A stretch of DNA of 11,763 nt from Rhodobiaceae bacterium (GTDB lineage: Bacteria; Pseudomonadota; Alphaproteobacteria; Parvibaculales; Parvibaculaceae): NCBI GenBank assembly GCA_002401305.2, contig NVSO02000208.1, positions 1-11,763 of the forward strand, in the 5' to 3' direction. Of this stretch, positions 6,209 to 11,763 are shown piece after piece. How positions within the stretch are numbered: the stretch's first letter is position 1; each line of letters opens with the position of its first letter. Both the position numbers and the translations under genes were made by a program. The notes under the pieces were generated by a model. It saw only the letters and a program-made list of their open reading frames with translations. It had not been told where the DNA came from and ran no database searches.

Positions 6209-7147
6209 TCAATGCGACAGCGTAAGCGCGTCCAAGATGGCTTGGGCAATTGCGTTTGGGCGTTCGGGCAAAAGCGCGTGGCCTGCATTTTCCAAACGGA
6301 CCACGTGTACGCGTGCTCCCAGCTCTTTTTCCAAAATGTCACTGGTATGTTCTGGAGGTGCAATCTTGTCTTCTAGCGCCTGGATAACCAGCATGGGGGC
6401 TGTGCCGCCCTCCCACCACAGGTCCGACGATGTGGCATTTGTGGCCTTCACCTGCATGAGCGAGGTGGATATGTTCCAACCGCCAATCCAATAATCGGGG
6501 ATGGGGTTCCCCTCTGCAAAAAAGGCATATCGAATTTCGTCTTCGCGCCAGAACGCGGGGGCAAAGCTCCAAAAGCTGTGGAGCAGGGCTTCTCTTGCAC
6601 GGTCCGCGATCGGCACCTTGCCGCCTGCGGCAATCAGGATGGTGTGGGCGGTTTGATTTGGGTAGGCCGTTGCGAAGGTGCGTGCGACCCGGTTTCCAAA
6701 GGCATGGCCTAGAACGATAATGTTTGGCCTGCTCCCTTCGCCCGGTTTAAGCAAAGCGGCGTGGCGGCGTTCCACATCGACGATTTGTTTTACATCCTTT
6801 GCCAGGTCAAACAGCGTCATCTCAGGTGGCTCTAAGCCCGTGCTGTCACGCATCCCACGGGGTTCTATCAGCAAGCTTGCGTAGCCCGCGAGGGCGAGTT
6901 GGTTTGCCAGTTCGTTGAAGTCGCTGGCGGACCTCCCAAGGCTGGGGATCATCACAATGGTTTGGGGATGGGTGGGGCTCCCGGCGTCAGGAGCAACTGT
7001 TGAATAGGTGAGGGTGACATCATCGCGTTGGGTAGTTTTGAGGGTGCCGACCATGTCGCGTGGACCATCGGTCAAAACCCAATTTGCCAGCGCCAATCCG
7101 CCTAGCACTCCCAAGATGGCCGCGATGTTGACAAATAGTCGTTTCAT
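6209..7147 (-). CDS. Alpha/beta hydrolase fold protein with Ala at the nucleophile position
   Basis: This 312-residue protein starts with a hydrophobic N-terminal segment (about 5-24), probably a membrane anchor or signal peptide, so it likely acts at or outside the inner membrane. The fold is clear: an oxyanion-side IPSLGRSASDF (67-77), GYASLLIEPRGMRDS (88-102), the elbow VLGHAFGNRVAR (145-156), the acid Asp260 in ALEDKIAPPEH and the histidine His290 in ENAGHALLPERP. The elbow reads G-H-A-F-G, so the expected Ser is Ala149 (codon GCC, plus-strand 6701-6703), while Asp and His remain. This may be a subfamily trait rather than a defect, since the frame is intact throughout. The substrate is unknown. 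It lies 124 bp downstream of marC on the same strand, with only a weak TGGGA site before the ATG. Confidence 0.82.
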   Translation of the reverse strand: MKRLFVNIAAILGVLGGLALANWVLTDGPRDMVGTLKTTQRDDVTLTYSTVAPDAGSPTHPQTIVMIPSLGRSASDFNELANQLALAGYASLLIEPRGMRDSTGLEPPEMTLFDLAKDVKQIVDVERRHAALLKPGEGSRPNIIVLGHAFGNRVARTFATAYPNQTAHTILIAAGGKVPIADRAREALLHSFWSFAPAFWREDEIRYAFFAEGNPIPDYWIGGWNISTSLMQVKATNATSSDLWWEGGTAPMLVIQALEDKIAPPEHTSDILEKELGARVHVVRLENAGHALLPERPNAIAQAILDALTLSH

Positions 7148-7271
7148 TTGATCCCACTCACTCTTCTGACGCGCTTCTCATTTTTGATGCCGGTCAAGTG
7201 GAGCACGGTCTGGCTTGGTGAAACAAGCTTCTTGAAGGGTTGTTCTAGATTTATGGCAGTCCTGCGGCTGA

Positions 7272-7910
7272 TCACAAAGACCCTGTTTGGACAATTTCCA
7301 CCAAGGCTGATAGCACCGCGTCAATGGCAACCGATGCCAAGATCATCCCCATTACTCTGCTGATGATTGCCGCCCCTGAATTTCCGATTATTCGAATGAT
7401 CGGTTCGGCCAGCAGCATAAAGATATAAGCGATGACGAGAACGCCCACCATGATTGCGCCTGTAAGCATCTGGTCGACGACTTCGAATTGATTGTTGTCT
7501 GTCAGAAGGACAATGGCAAGCATCGCGCCGGGGGACGCAATAGAGGGAACCGCCAAGGGAAATATCGCGGGGGAGGGCCGCGTGTCCTTAGGCATTGTCT
7601 TATCACCTTCGGCCGAGTGGACGTCTGCTTCCGCCTTCGACTCGCCAAATATCATCGTCAGGGCGAACAAGAACAAGATAATCCCCCCCGCAACCTGAAA
7701 TGACAGCAAGCTAATACCAAGCGCGTCTATCAAAATCTGTCCCAAAACTAGGAAAAAGAGCAGAACGCCGATACTGACCGCGGTGGCAAGCAACGCGGTT
7801 GTGCGACGGCTCGCCGCCGTCATTCCCGCAGTGACTGCGATGAATACGGGGATTGTGCCGATTGGATCTACGACGACCCATAGTGTTACAAAGCGTTCCA
7901 ATATGTCCAT
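7272..7910 (-). CDS. MarC family integral membrane protein (UPF0056/NAAT family)
   Basis: This 212-residue inner-membrane protein has about six hydrophobic segments: 5-28, 40-62, 68-88, 119-137, 150-168 and 186-206. VVVDPIGTIPVF (12-23), IFPLAVPSIASPGAM (116-130) and SRVMGMILASVAID (184-197) are MarC-family signatures. A hydrophilic loop (90-114, rich in Glu, Lys and Asp) lies between helices three and four. The family was named for a supposed multiple-antibiotic-resistance role in E. coli that later work did not support; its transport substrate is unsettled, and I infer none. The start at 7910 has no clear ribosome binding site, so it is less certain than the rest. It is divergent from arsR and may share control with it. 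Confidence 0.88.
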   Translation of the reverse strand: MDILERFVTLWVVVDPIGTIPVFIAVTAGMTAASRRTTALLATAVSIGVLLFFLVLGQILIDALGISLLSFQVAGGIILFLFALTMIFGESKAEADVHSAEGDKTMPKDTRPSPAIFPLAVPSIASPGAMLAIVLLTDNNQFEVVDQMLTGAIMVGVLVIAYIFMLLAEPIIRIIGNSGAAIISRVMGMILASVAIDAVLSALVEIVQTGSL

Positions 7911-7976
7911 GTCGGGATATCAACATATTCGTCGAAGCGCGTCACGGCCCGTTTTTTTAATTTACCTATATCCTTT

Positions 7977-7982
7977 ATTATA
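7977..7982 (-). promoter_or_regulatory. Possible -10 box for marC
   Basis: The minus strand reads a perfect TATAAT here, 66 bp upstream of the marC start codon. It lies within a TTTAT-T-ATAAA inverted repeat (7974-7984). No good -35 is found at 16 to 18 bp, so this is half a promoter at best, or one that needs an activator. Confidence 0.3.
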
Positions 7983-8049
7983 AATGAATCGAAGCGTTCA
8001 GTTCGGGTAGGCATTGGCGTGGCGCTGGGCTTGACGAGATTTGAGGGGC

Positions 8050-8078
8050 TTGACTTGATTTTATATTTCCATTATTTT
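8050..8078 (+). promoter_or_regulatory. arsR promoter
   Basis: TTGACT (8050-8055) and TATTTT (8073-8078) are separated by 17 bp and match the consensus at 5 and 4 of 6 positions. Transcription would start at about 8085, the first base of the arsR ATG. The same GGGCTTGAC string also occurs 19 bp upstream (8027-8035), giving a second possible -35 element. Confidence 0.55.
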
Positions 8079-8091
8079 CGAAATATGGAAA
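8066..8091. promoter_or_regulatory. Candidate ArsR operator over the -10 box and start codon
   Basis: TTTCCAT (8066-8072) and ATGGAAA (8085-8091) are perfect 7-bp arms around 12 bp, and TTTCGAAA (8076-8083) is an 8-bp palindrome inside, off-centre by one base. The site covers the -10 element and the arsR start codon, the right place for autorepression. ArsR/SmtB proteins commonly bind such A+T-rich dyads. Confidence 0.5.
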
Positions 8092-8408
8092 CAAATAACG
8101 CTCTTTTGATGTTGGCTGCCTTGGCCCAGGACACGCGGTTGGATGTCTTTCGGGTGTTGGTCAAAGCGCATGACCCTGACGGGATCAGTGGCGGCTTGGC
8201 GGCGGGCGAGCTTGCAGAAGCGCTGGACGTCGCGCCGGCGACTTTGTCGTTTCATCTCAAAGAACTGTCGCGCTCTGGTTTGATTGTTTCTCGTAAAGCC
8301 GGTCGCTCGATCATTTATGATGCGGATCTTACCGCCATGTCGGGGCTCACTGAGTTTTTGTTAGAAGATTGCTGCCAAGGGGCCTGTGCTTCGGCCTCAA
8401 AGGAATAG
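8085..8408 (+). CDS. arsR: ArsR family arsenic-responsive repressor
   Basis: This 107-residue winged-helix repressor should release the ars promoter on binding As(III). Features are ALLMLAALAQDTRLDVFRVL (6-25, first helices), LAAGELAEALDVAPATLSFHLKELSRSGLI (38-67, helix-turn-helix and recognition helix) and VSRKAGRSIIYD (68-79, wing). It lacks the ELCVCDL metal site of plasmid R773 ArsR. Instead it ends LLEDCCQGAC, with Cys96, Cys97 and Cys101, resembling the C-terminal three-Cys site described for Acidithiobacillus ferrooxidans ArsR. ATG 8085 gives the family's usual N-terminus. An in-frame GTG at 8019 would add 22 residues encoded by the promoter itself. No ribosome binding site precedes ATG 8085, consistent with leaderless translation. 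The stop codon abuts arsC. Confidence 0.9.
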   Translation: METNNALLMLAALAQDTRLDVFRVLVKAHDPDGISGGLAAGELAEALDVAPATLSFHLKELSRSGLIVSRKAGRSIIYDADLTAMSGLTEFLLEDCCQGACASASKE

Positions 8409-8927
8409 ATGAATATGAGTGAAATGGCGCACATGCAGAACATTTTGATCTTATGTACGGGCAATTCGTGCCGCAGTGGTTTGGCTGAGGCCTATATCAA
8501 TTCATTGTCTGAGGGACGGTTTCGCGCCTTTAGTGCCGGGAGTTCGCCCACAGGCAGTGTGAACCCCATGGCTTTGGAAACGCTCAAGGCGGCGGGTATC
8601 TCTACAGACGGGCTGTTTTCCAAAAGTTGGGACGCATTTTCCCGTCCGGACGCGCCAACGATGGATTTCGTTTTTACTGTGTGCAGCAATGCGGCGGGTG
8701 AAGTGTGTCCAATCTGGCTTGGCACCCCGATGTCTGCCCATTGGCCTTTCCCTGATCCCGCCGAGTTTGTGGGTGATGAGGAGGCGACCCGTACTCACTT
8801 TGGTGAGGTGTTCGGTCAAATCGCGCAGCGGATTGATCAATTTTGTGCCTTGCCCTTCGACGCACTGGAAGGCCCGGCTTTGAAACAAGAACTTGTGGCC
8901 TTGGGGCAATTGGGAAGCGCGGTTTAA
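8409..8927 (+). CDS. arsC: Arsenate reductase, LMW protein-tyrosine-phosphatase type
   Basis: This 172-residue protein is expected to reduce arsenate to arsenite, coupled to thioredoxin or glutathione/glutaredoxin. NILILCTGNSCRSGLAEAYI (11-30) holds the phosphatase loop C-x5-R: Cys16 as nucleophile, Arg22 and Ser23, plus Cys21. TVCSNAAGEVC (90-100) supplies Cys92 and Cys100, the likely redox pair. HWPFPDPAEF (111-120) has Asp116, the general acid of the DP motif. The spacing of Cys92 and Cys100 is one residue longer than the Cys82 and Cys89 pair of S. aureus ArsC. ATG 8409 follows the arsR stop directly, with AGGA (8401-8404) 4 nt upstream. ATG 8415, ATG 8424 or ATG 8433 are also possible starts and would leave the active site intact. 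Cotranscription with arsR is very likely. Confidence 0.88.
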   Translation: MNMSEMAHMQNILILCTGNSCRSGLAEAYINSLSEGRFRAFSAGSSPTGSVNPMALETLKAAGISTDGLFSKSWDAFSRPDAPTMDFVFTVCSNAAGEVCPIWLGTPMSAHWPFPDPAEFVGDEEATRTHFGEVFGQIAQRIDQFCALPFDALEGPALKQELVALGQLGSAV

Positions 8928-8967
8928 GTGTTTAACGCCCCCAGAGGGTGATCTTTAGGAATATCGT

Positions 8968-9675
8968 ATGAATGAGTATGGATTGGCGCGCCGGTTAACC
9001 GGTGAGGCGCTTGGCACCTTCTTTTTGCTGGCCACGGTTGTGGGCTCAGGCATCATGGGAGAAAGCTTGTCGAATGGGAATGATGCGATTGCCCTGCTTG
9101 GCAACACCATTGCGACGGGTGCCATGTTGGCTGTCCTTATTTTGATTTTTGGCCCGGTATCAGGCGCGCATTTTAATCCAGCGGTCACGCTTGCTTTTGC
9201 CCTGCGCAAAGAAATCAAATGGGGTGAGGCGGGGCTTTATGTCGCCACACAGGTTGTGTTTGCGATTGCCGGGGTTTTGGCCGCTCATCTGATGTTTGAC
9301 TTGCCGTTGATCCAATCCTCGCAGCATCTCCGCACGGGCATGGGCAATTGGACGGCGGAGATCATTGCCACCTTTGGGTTGCTTGCGACCATCCTGGGCT
9401 GCATCCGTAATGCGCCGCAAGCTGTGCCCTATGCGGTTGGGCTCTATATTACGGCGGGTTATTGGTTCACCTCTTCGACCAGCTTTGCCAATCCAGCCGT
9501 GACGTTGGCGCGCTCCTTTAGCGATACATTCGCGGGTATTGCCCCTGAGCATGTAGCAGGCTTCATTGTGGCTCAATTGGTGGGCGCACTCTTGGCGGTT
9601 GGCATTTTTGGCTGGCTTTGGCAGGTACGTTCAGAGGCTGGTGGTGACAGTTCTGTTTCCGTTGCGGCAGGTTGA
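8968..9675 (+). CDS. aqpS: Aquaporin (MIP family), AqpS-like arsenite channel
   Basis: This 235-residue channel has six hydrophobic segments and both half-helix motifs: GAHFNPAVTLA (67-77) and SFANPAVTLA (172-181), with NPA at 70-72 and 175-177. Where most aquaporins have Arg directly after the second NPA, it has Val178, so the selectivity filter lacks its positive charge. Position after arsR-arsC, with no ArsB or Acr3 in the window, matches the Sinorhizobium meliloti ars operon. There AqpS lets internally produced As(III) flow out, and I recall it also carries Val at this site. The role in arsenite exit is therefore an inference from context plus this residue. AGGA (8957-8960) lies 7 nt before the ATG. 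The gap from arsC is 40 bp. No arsH follows. Confidence 0.85.
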   Translation: MNEYGLARRLTGEALGTFFLLATVVGSGIMGESLSNGNDAIALLGNTIATGAMLAVLILIFGPVSGAHFNPAVTLAFALRKEIKWGEAGLYVATQVVFAIAGVLAAHLMFDLPLIQSSQHLRTGMGNWTAEIIATFGLLATILGCIRNAPQAVPYAVGLYITAGYWFTSSTSFANPAVTLARSFSDTFAGIAPEHVAGFIVAQLVGALLAVGIFGWLWQVRSEAGGDSSVSVAAG

Positions 9676-9820
9676 TAAAACCTAATCCTATTTCTTCTGC
9701 CTGCGCTTTGGTGTTCAACATCCTAGACGGGGTGACGGGTCCCGGTGATGCTTACGCTTGCCCTTGGGGGTGTGAGCCGCTAAATCAAAGAGGTGTTTTC
9801 GGTTTAGGCAGGAGAGAGCT

Positions 9821-11320
9821 ATGACAAATCAATTGCATCACTTCATTGGTGGTCAGAAAGTTTCGGGCACAAGTGGCCGTTTTCTGGATGTTTATAATCC
9901 CAATACGGGTGAGGTGAGCGCGCAGACTCCCTTGGCAAGTGCGGATGAAGTACGTGCCGCGATTGCCTCTTCTGCCCAAGCGTTTCCTGAATGGGCCGCG
10001 ACCAACCCACAGCGCCGGGCGCGGGTCATGTTCAACTTCAAACGCTTGATCGAAGACAATATGGATGATCTGGCCGAAATGCTGTCGATGCAGCACGGCA
10101 AGGTTGTTGCGGACAGTCGAGGCGACGTGCAACGCGGGCTGGAAGTGATCGAATTTGCCTGTGGTATTCCGCATTTGCAAAAAGGCGAATTCACAGAAGG
10201 TGCCGGTCCTGACATCGACATGTATTCCATGCGCCAACCTTTGGGTGTGGTTGCGGGCATCACGCCGTTTAACTTCCCCGCCATGATCCCAATGTGGATG
10301 TTTGGTGTGGCGATTGCGTGCGGCAATACATTTATTTGCAAGCCATCTGAAAAAGATCCCTCTGTGCCACTGCGTCTGGGCGAGCTGATGCTTGAAGCTG
10401 GCGCGCCTGCCGGTGTGCTCAATGTCGTCAACGGCGACAAAGAAGCCGTTGATACATTGCTGAGCGATCCAACCGTTGAGGCCATCAGCTTTGTGGGTTC
10501 GTCTGACATTGCTCAGTATATTTATGCAACGGGTGCGGCCAATGGTAAGCGCGTTCAGGCGATGGGTGGGGCTAAGAACCACGCGATCATTATGCCCGAT
10601 GCTGACCTTGACCGGGTGGTCGATGATTTGATCGGAGCGGGTTACGGCTCTGCGGGTGAACGCTGCATGGCGATCTCGGTTGCCGTTCCTGTCGGTGAAG
10701 AAACCGCTGACCGTTTAGTTGAAAAATTAGTACCGCGCGTTGAGTCTCTTAAAATTGGTCTTTCAACTGATCCGGATGCGGACTATGGCCCGATGGTCAC
10801 GGGCGCGCACCGAGATAAAGTGTCAAATTGGATTGATCGCGGCGTTGAAGAAGGCGCAAAACTTCTGGTAGATGGTCGCGGCTTTGAAATGCAGGGCTAT
10901 GAGAATGGCTTCTTCTTGGGCGGTTCATTGTTTGACCATGTAACTCCAGATATGTCGGCGTATAAGGATGAAATCTTTGGGCCTGTGCTCCAAATCGTGC
11001 GTGCCAAAACGTTTGAAGAAGCAGCGGCTTTACCCTCAGATCACCAATATGGGAACGGTGTTGCCATTTTCACCCGTGACGGAGACGCTGCACGCCGTTT
11101 CGCCTCGCAAGTGAATGTCGGCATGGTGGGTATCAATGTGCCCCTGCCTGTGCCGCTTGCGTATCACTCCTTTGGCGGGTGGAAACGCTCTTCCTTTGGG
11201 GACACCAATCAACACGGAATGGACGGGGTGCGGTTTTACACCAAAATCAAAACCGTCACGGCACGCTGGCCAACCGGCGTTAAAGACGGGGCAAGCTTTG
11301 TTATTCCTACAATGAAGTAG
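9821..11320 (+). CDS. mmsA: CoA-acylating methylmalonate-semialdehyde dehydrogenase
   Basis: This 499-residue enzyme converts methylmalonate semialdehyde (or malonate semialdehyde) with CoA and NAD+ to propionyl-CoA (or acetyl-CoA) plus CO2, in valine, thymine or inositol breakdown. Its N-terminus, LHHFIGGQKVSGTSGRFLDV, is typical. GITPFNFPAMIPMWM (146-160) includes Asn151 of the oxyanion hole; FICKPSEKDPSVP (171-183) and ISFVGSS (222-228) form the NAD site. Cys282 in GERCMAISV is the nucleophile. AMGGAKNH (247-254) puts Asn253 where other aldehyde dehydrogenases have the general-base Glu, as expected for this CoA-dependent subfamily. AGGAG (9810-9814) lies 6 nt before the ATG. It stands 145 bp from the aquaporin gene, with no clear terminator between, so it could be separate or weakly read through. 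Propionyl-CoA from it can join the same pool as the ethylmalonyl-CoA pathway. Confidence 0.94.
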   Translation: MTNQLHHFIGGQKVSGTSGRFLDVYNPNTGEVSAQTPLASADEVRAAIASSAQAFPEWAATNPQRRARVMFNFKRLIEDNMDDLAEMLSMQHGKVVADSRGDVQRGLEVIEFACGIPHLQKGEFTEGAGPDIDMYSMRQPLGVVAGITPFNFPAMIPMWMFGVAIACGNTFICKPSEKDPSVPLRLGELMLEAGAPAGVLNVVNGDKEAVDTLLSDPTVEAISFVGSSDIAQYIYATGAANGKRVQAMGGAKNHAIIMPDADLDRVVDDLIGAGYGSAGERCMAISVAVPVGEETADRLVEKLVPRVESLKIGLSTDPDADYGPMVTGAHRDKVSNWIDRGVEEGAKLLVDGRGFEMQGYENGFFLGGSLFDHVTPDMSAYKDEIFGPVLQIVRAKTFEEAAALPSDHQYGNGVAIFTRDGDAARRFASQVNVGMVGINVPLPVPLAYHSFGGWKRSSFGDTNQHGMDGVRFYTKIKTVTARWPTGVKDGASFVIPTMK

Positions 11321-11353
11321 GTGTTGCGCTTACACAGTTTCGATCGTTGAGTG

Positions 11354-11377
11354 AGAGGGGAGCAGGGCTCCCCTTTT
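11354..11377 (+). terminator. Intrinsic terminator after mmsA
   Basis: GGGGAGC (11357-11363) and GCTCCCC (11367-11373) pair perfectly around a 3-nt loop and are followed by TTTT (11374-11377). Three upstream bases (11354-11356) can pair or wobble with the T run. The mmsA stop codon is 34 bp upstream. Confidence 0.85.
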
Positions 11378-11403
11378 GCGTTTGGGATCGGGTTGGGCCT
11401 GTT

Positions 11404-11432
11404 TTGACAAATTGTGATGCAGCGGCTCTGAT
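11404..11432 (+). promoter_or_regulatory. Possible promoter of zapE
   Basis: A perfect TTGACA (11404-11409) is followed after 17 bp by TCTGAT (11427-11432), 4 of 6 to the -10 consensus. A start near 11439 would leave about 53 nt before the zapE ATG. It lies directly after the mmsA terminator. Confidence 0.4.
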
Positions 11433-11491
11433 TTCCCTGTATGCGTTCTTGTAAGACTATCTATGAGCTTAGTTCAATACTGGGGTGATCT

Positions 11492-11763
11492 ATGACGATG
11501 GGGCCATTGCAAGCGTATCGTGCATTAGTTGCGCAGGGGGTGCTGTCGAGCGACCTTGAGCAAGAACGTGCTGCACGGCATTTGGGCAGGCTTTATGATG
11601 AGCTGTGCCATTGGGCACCGGGTAAAAAATCAGGCCCGCTCGGGTTCCTTGGTGTGGGACGTATGGCGCCTGTGCCTCAGGGGATCTATTTGTGGGGCGA
11701 TGTGGGCCGGGGCAAGTCTATGTTGATGGACATGTTTTTTGATGTTGTGCCGACCGACAAAAA
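11492..11763 (+). CDS. zapE: Cell division protein ZapE (AFG1-like ATPase), N-terminal part
   Basis: Ninety codons are present before the window ends. The protein begins MTMGPLQAYRALVAQGVLSS, followed by an Asp/Glu/Arg-rich helix (QERAARHLGRLYDEL, 24-38) and IYLWGDVGRGKSMLMDMFFD (65-84). The Walker A loop is G69-D-V-G-R-G-K75-S76, with Lys75 and Ser76 binding ATP. Gly-Asp-Val-Gly-Arg-Gly-Lys-Ser is the form typical of the AFG1/LACE1/ZapE family, which in E. coli interacts with FtsZ and in mitochondria works in protein quality control. GGGGTGA just upstream of the ATG is the ribosome binding site candidate. In many alphaproteobacteria zapE lies ahead of mdh and sucCD, but what follows is outside the window. 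Confidence 0.9.
   Translation, partial: MTMGPLQAYRALVAQGVLSSDLEQERAARHLGRLYDELCHWAPGKKSGPLGFLGVGRMAPVPQGIYLWGDVGRGKSMLMDMFFDVVPTDK

Noticed and set aside
8019..8084. GTG-initiated extension of arsR
   Set aside because: The 22 extra residues are encoded by the promoter and operator, and no ArsR has such a segment.
9785..10582. Minus-strand open frame of 265 codons opposite mmsA
   Set aside because: mmsA is certain on the plus strand; no start signal or domain supports the reverse frame.
10571..10583. Missing general-base Glu in MmsA as a defect
   Set aside because: Asn at this position (GAKN) is normal for CoA-acylating methylmalonate-semialdehyde dehydrogenases, which do not need hydrolysis.
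1..11763. CRISPR arrays, tRNA or rRNA genes, transposases, integrases
   Set aside because: No regularly spaced repeats, no cloverleaf or rRNA-like segment recognised by eye, and no recombinase motifs in any frame.

Overview
The window reads as a chromosomal segment of an alphaproteobacterium; order and genus cannot be fixed from sequence alone. The basis is a mesaconyl-CoA hydratase of the ethylmalonyl-CoA pathway directly upstream of an sdhCDAB operon, an AqpS-type arsenic cassette, dispersed palindromic repeats of the kind common between alphaproteobacterial genes, and zapE at the right edge. Coding regions are moderately G+C rich, while one intergenic island (about 5560-5833, resuming at about 6086-6180) is close to one third G+C by hand count.

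Layout. At the left edge the N-terminal part of a TfoX-domain protein runs leftward out of the window. Divergent from it is mch (267-1316). A 459-bp non-coding leader with two inverted palindromic repeat units separates mch from sdhC-sdhD-sdhA-sdhB (1776-5196), the four subunits of respiratory complex II, which end at a strong, probably bidirectional terminator (5216-5252). Next come a small leftward hypothetical gene (5353-5550), the A+T-rich island and a small rightward membrane protein (5834-6085). Two leftward genes follow: an alpha/beta hydrolase with Ala at the usual nucleophile position, and a MarC-family membrane protein. Divergent from marC is a compact cassette, arsR-arsC-aquaporin (8085-9675). 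Then mmsA (methylmalonate-semialdehyde dehydrogenase) with its own terminator, and finally the start of zapE.

How the genes work together. mch and sdh are both central carbon metabolism: the ethylmalonyl-CoA pathway makes glyoxylate plus propionyl-CoA, the latter ending as succinyl-CoA and then succinate, which complex II oxidises. mmsA also yields propionyl-CoA (from valine, thymine or inositol breakdown). The arsenic cassette pairs an As(III)-sensing repressor with C-terminal cysteines, a LMW-phosphatase-type arsenate reductase, and an aquaporin in place of an ArsB or Acr3 pump, so reduced arsenite would leave through a channel. The stretch between sdhB and zapE (about 6.2 kb) looks like a mosaic of accessory genes placed between core-metabolism blocks.

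Most of the window belongs to known families. The items that merit attention are the pumpless ars operon whose aquaporin has Val in place of the usual pore Arg, the Ala-nucleophile hydrolase, the arsR promoter layout that implies a leaderless mRNA, and the A+T-rich island with repeated short palindromes.
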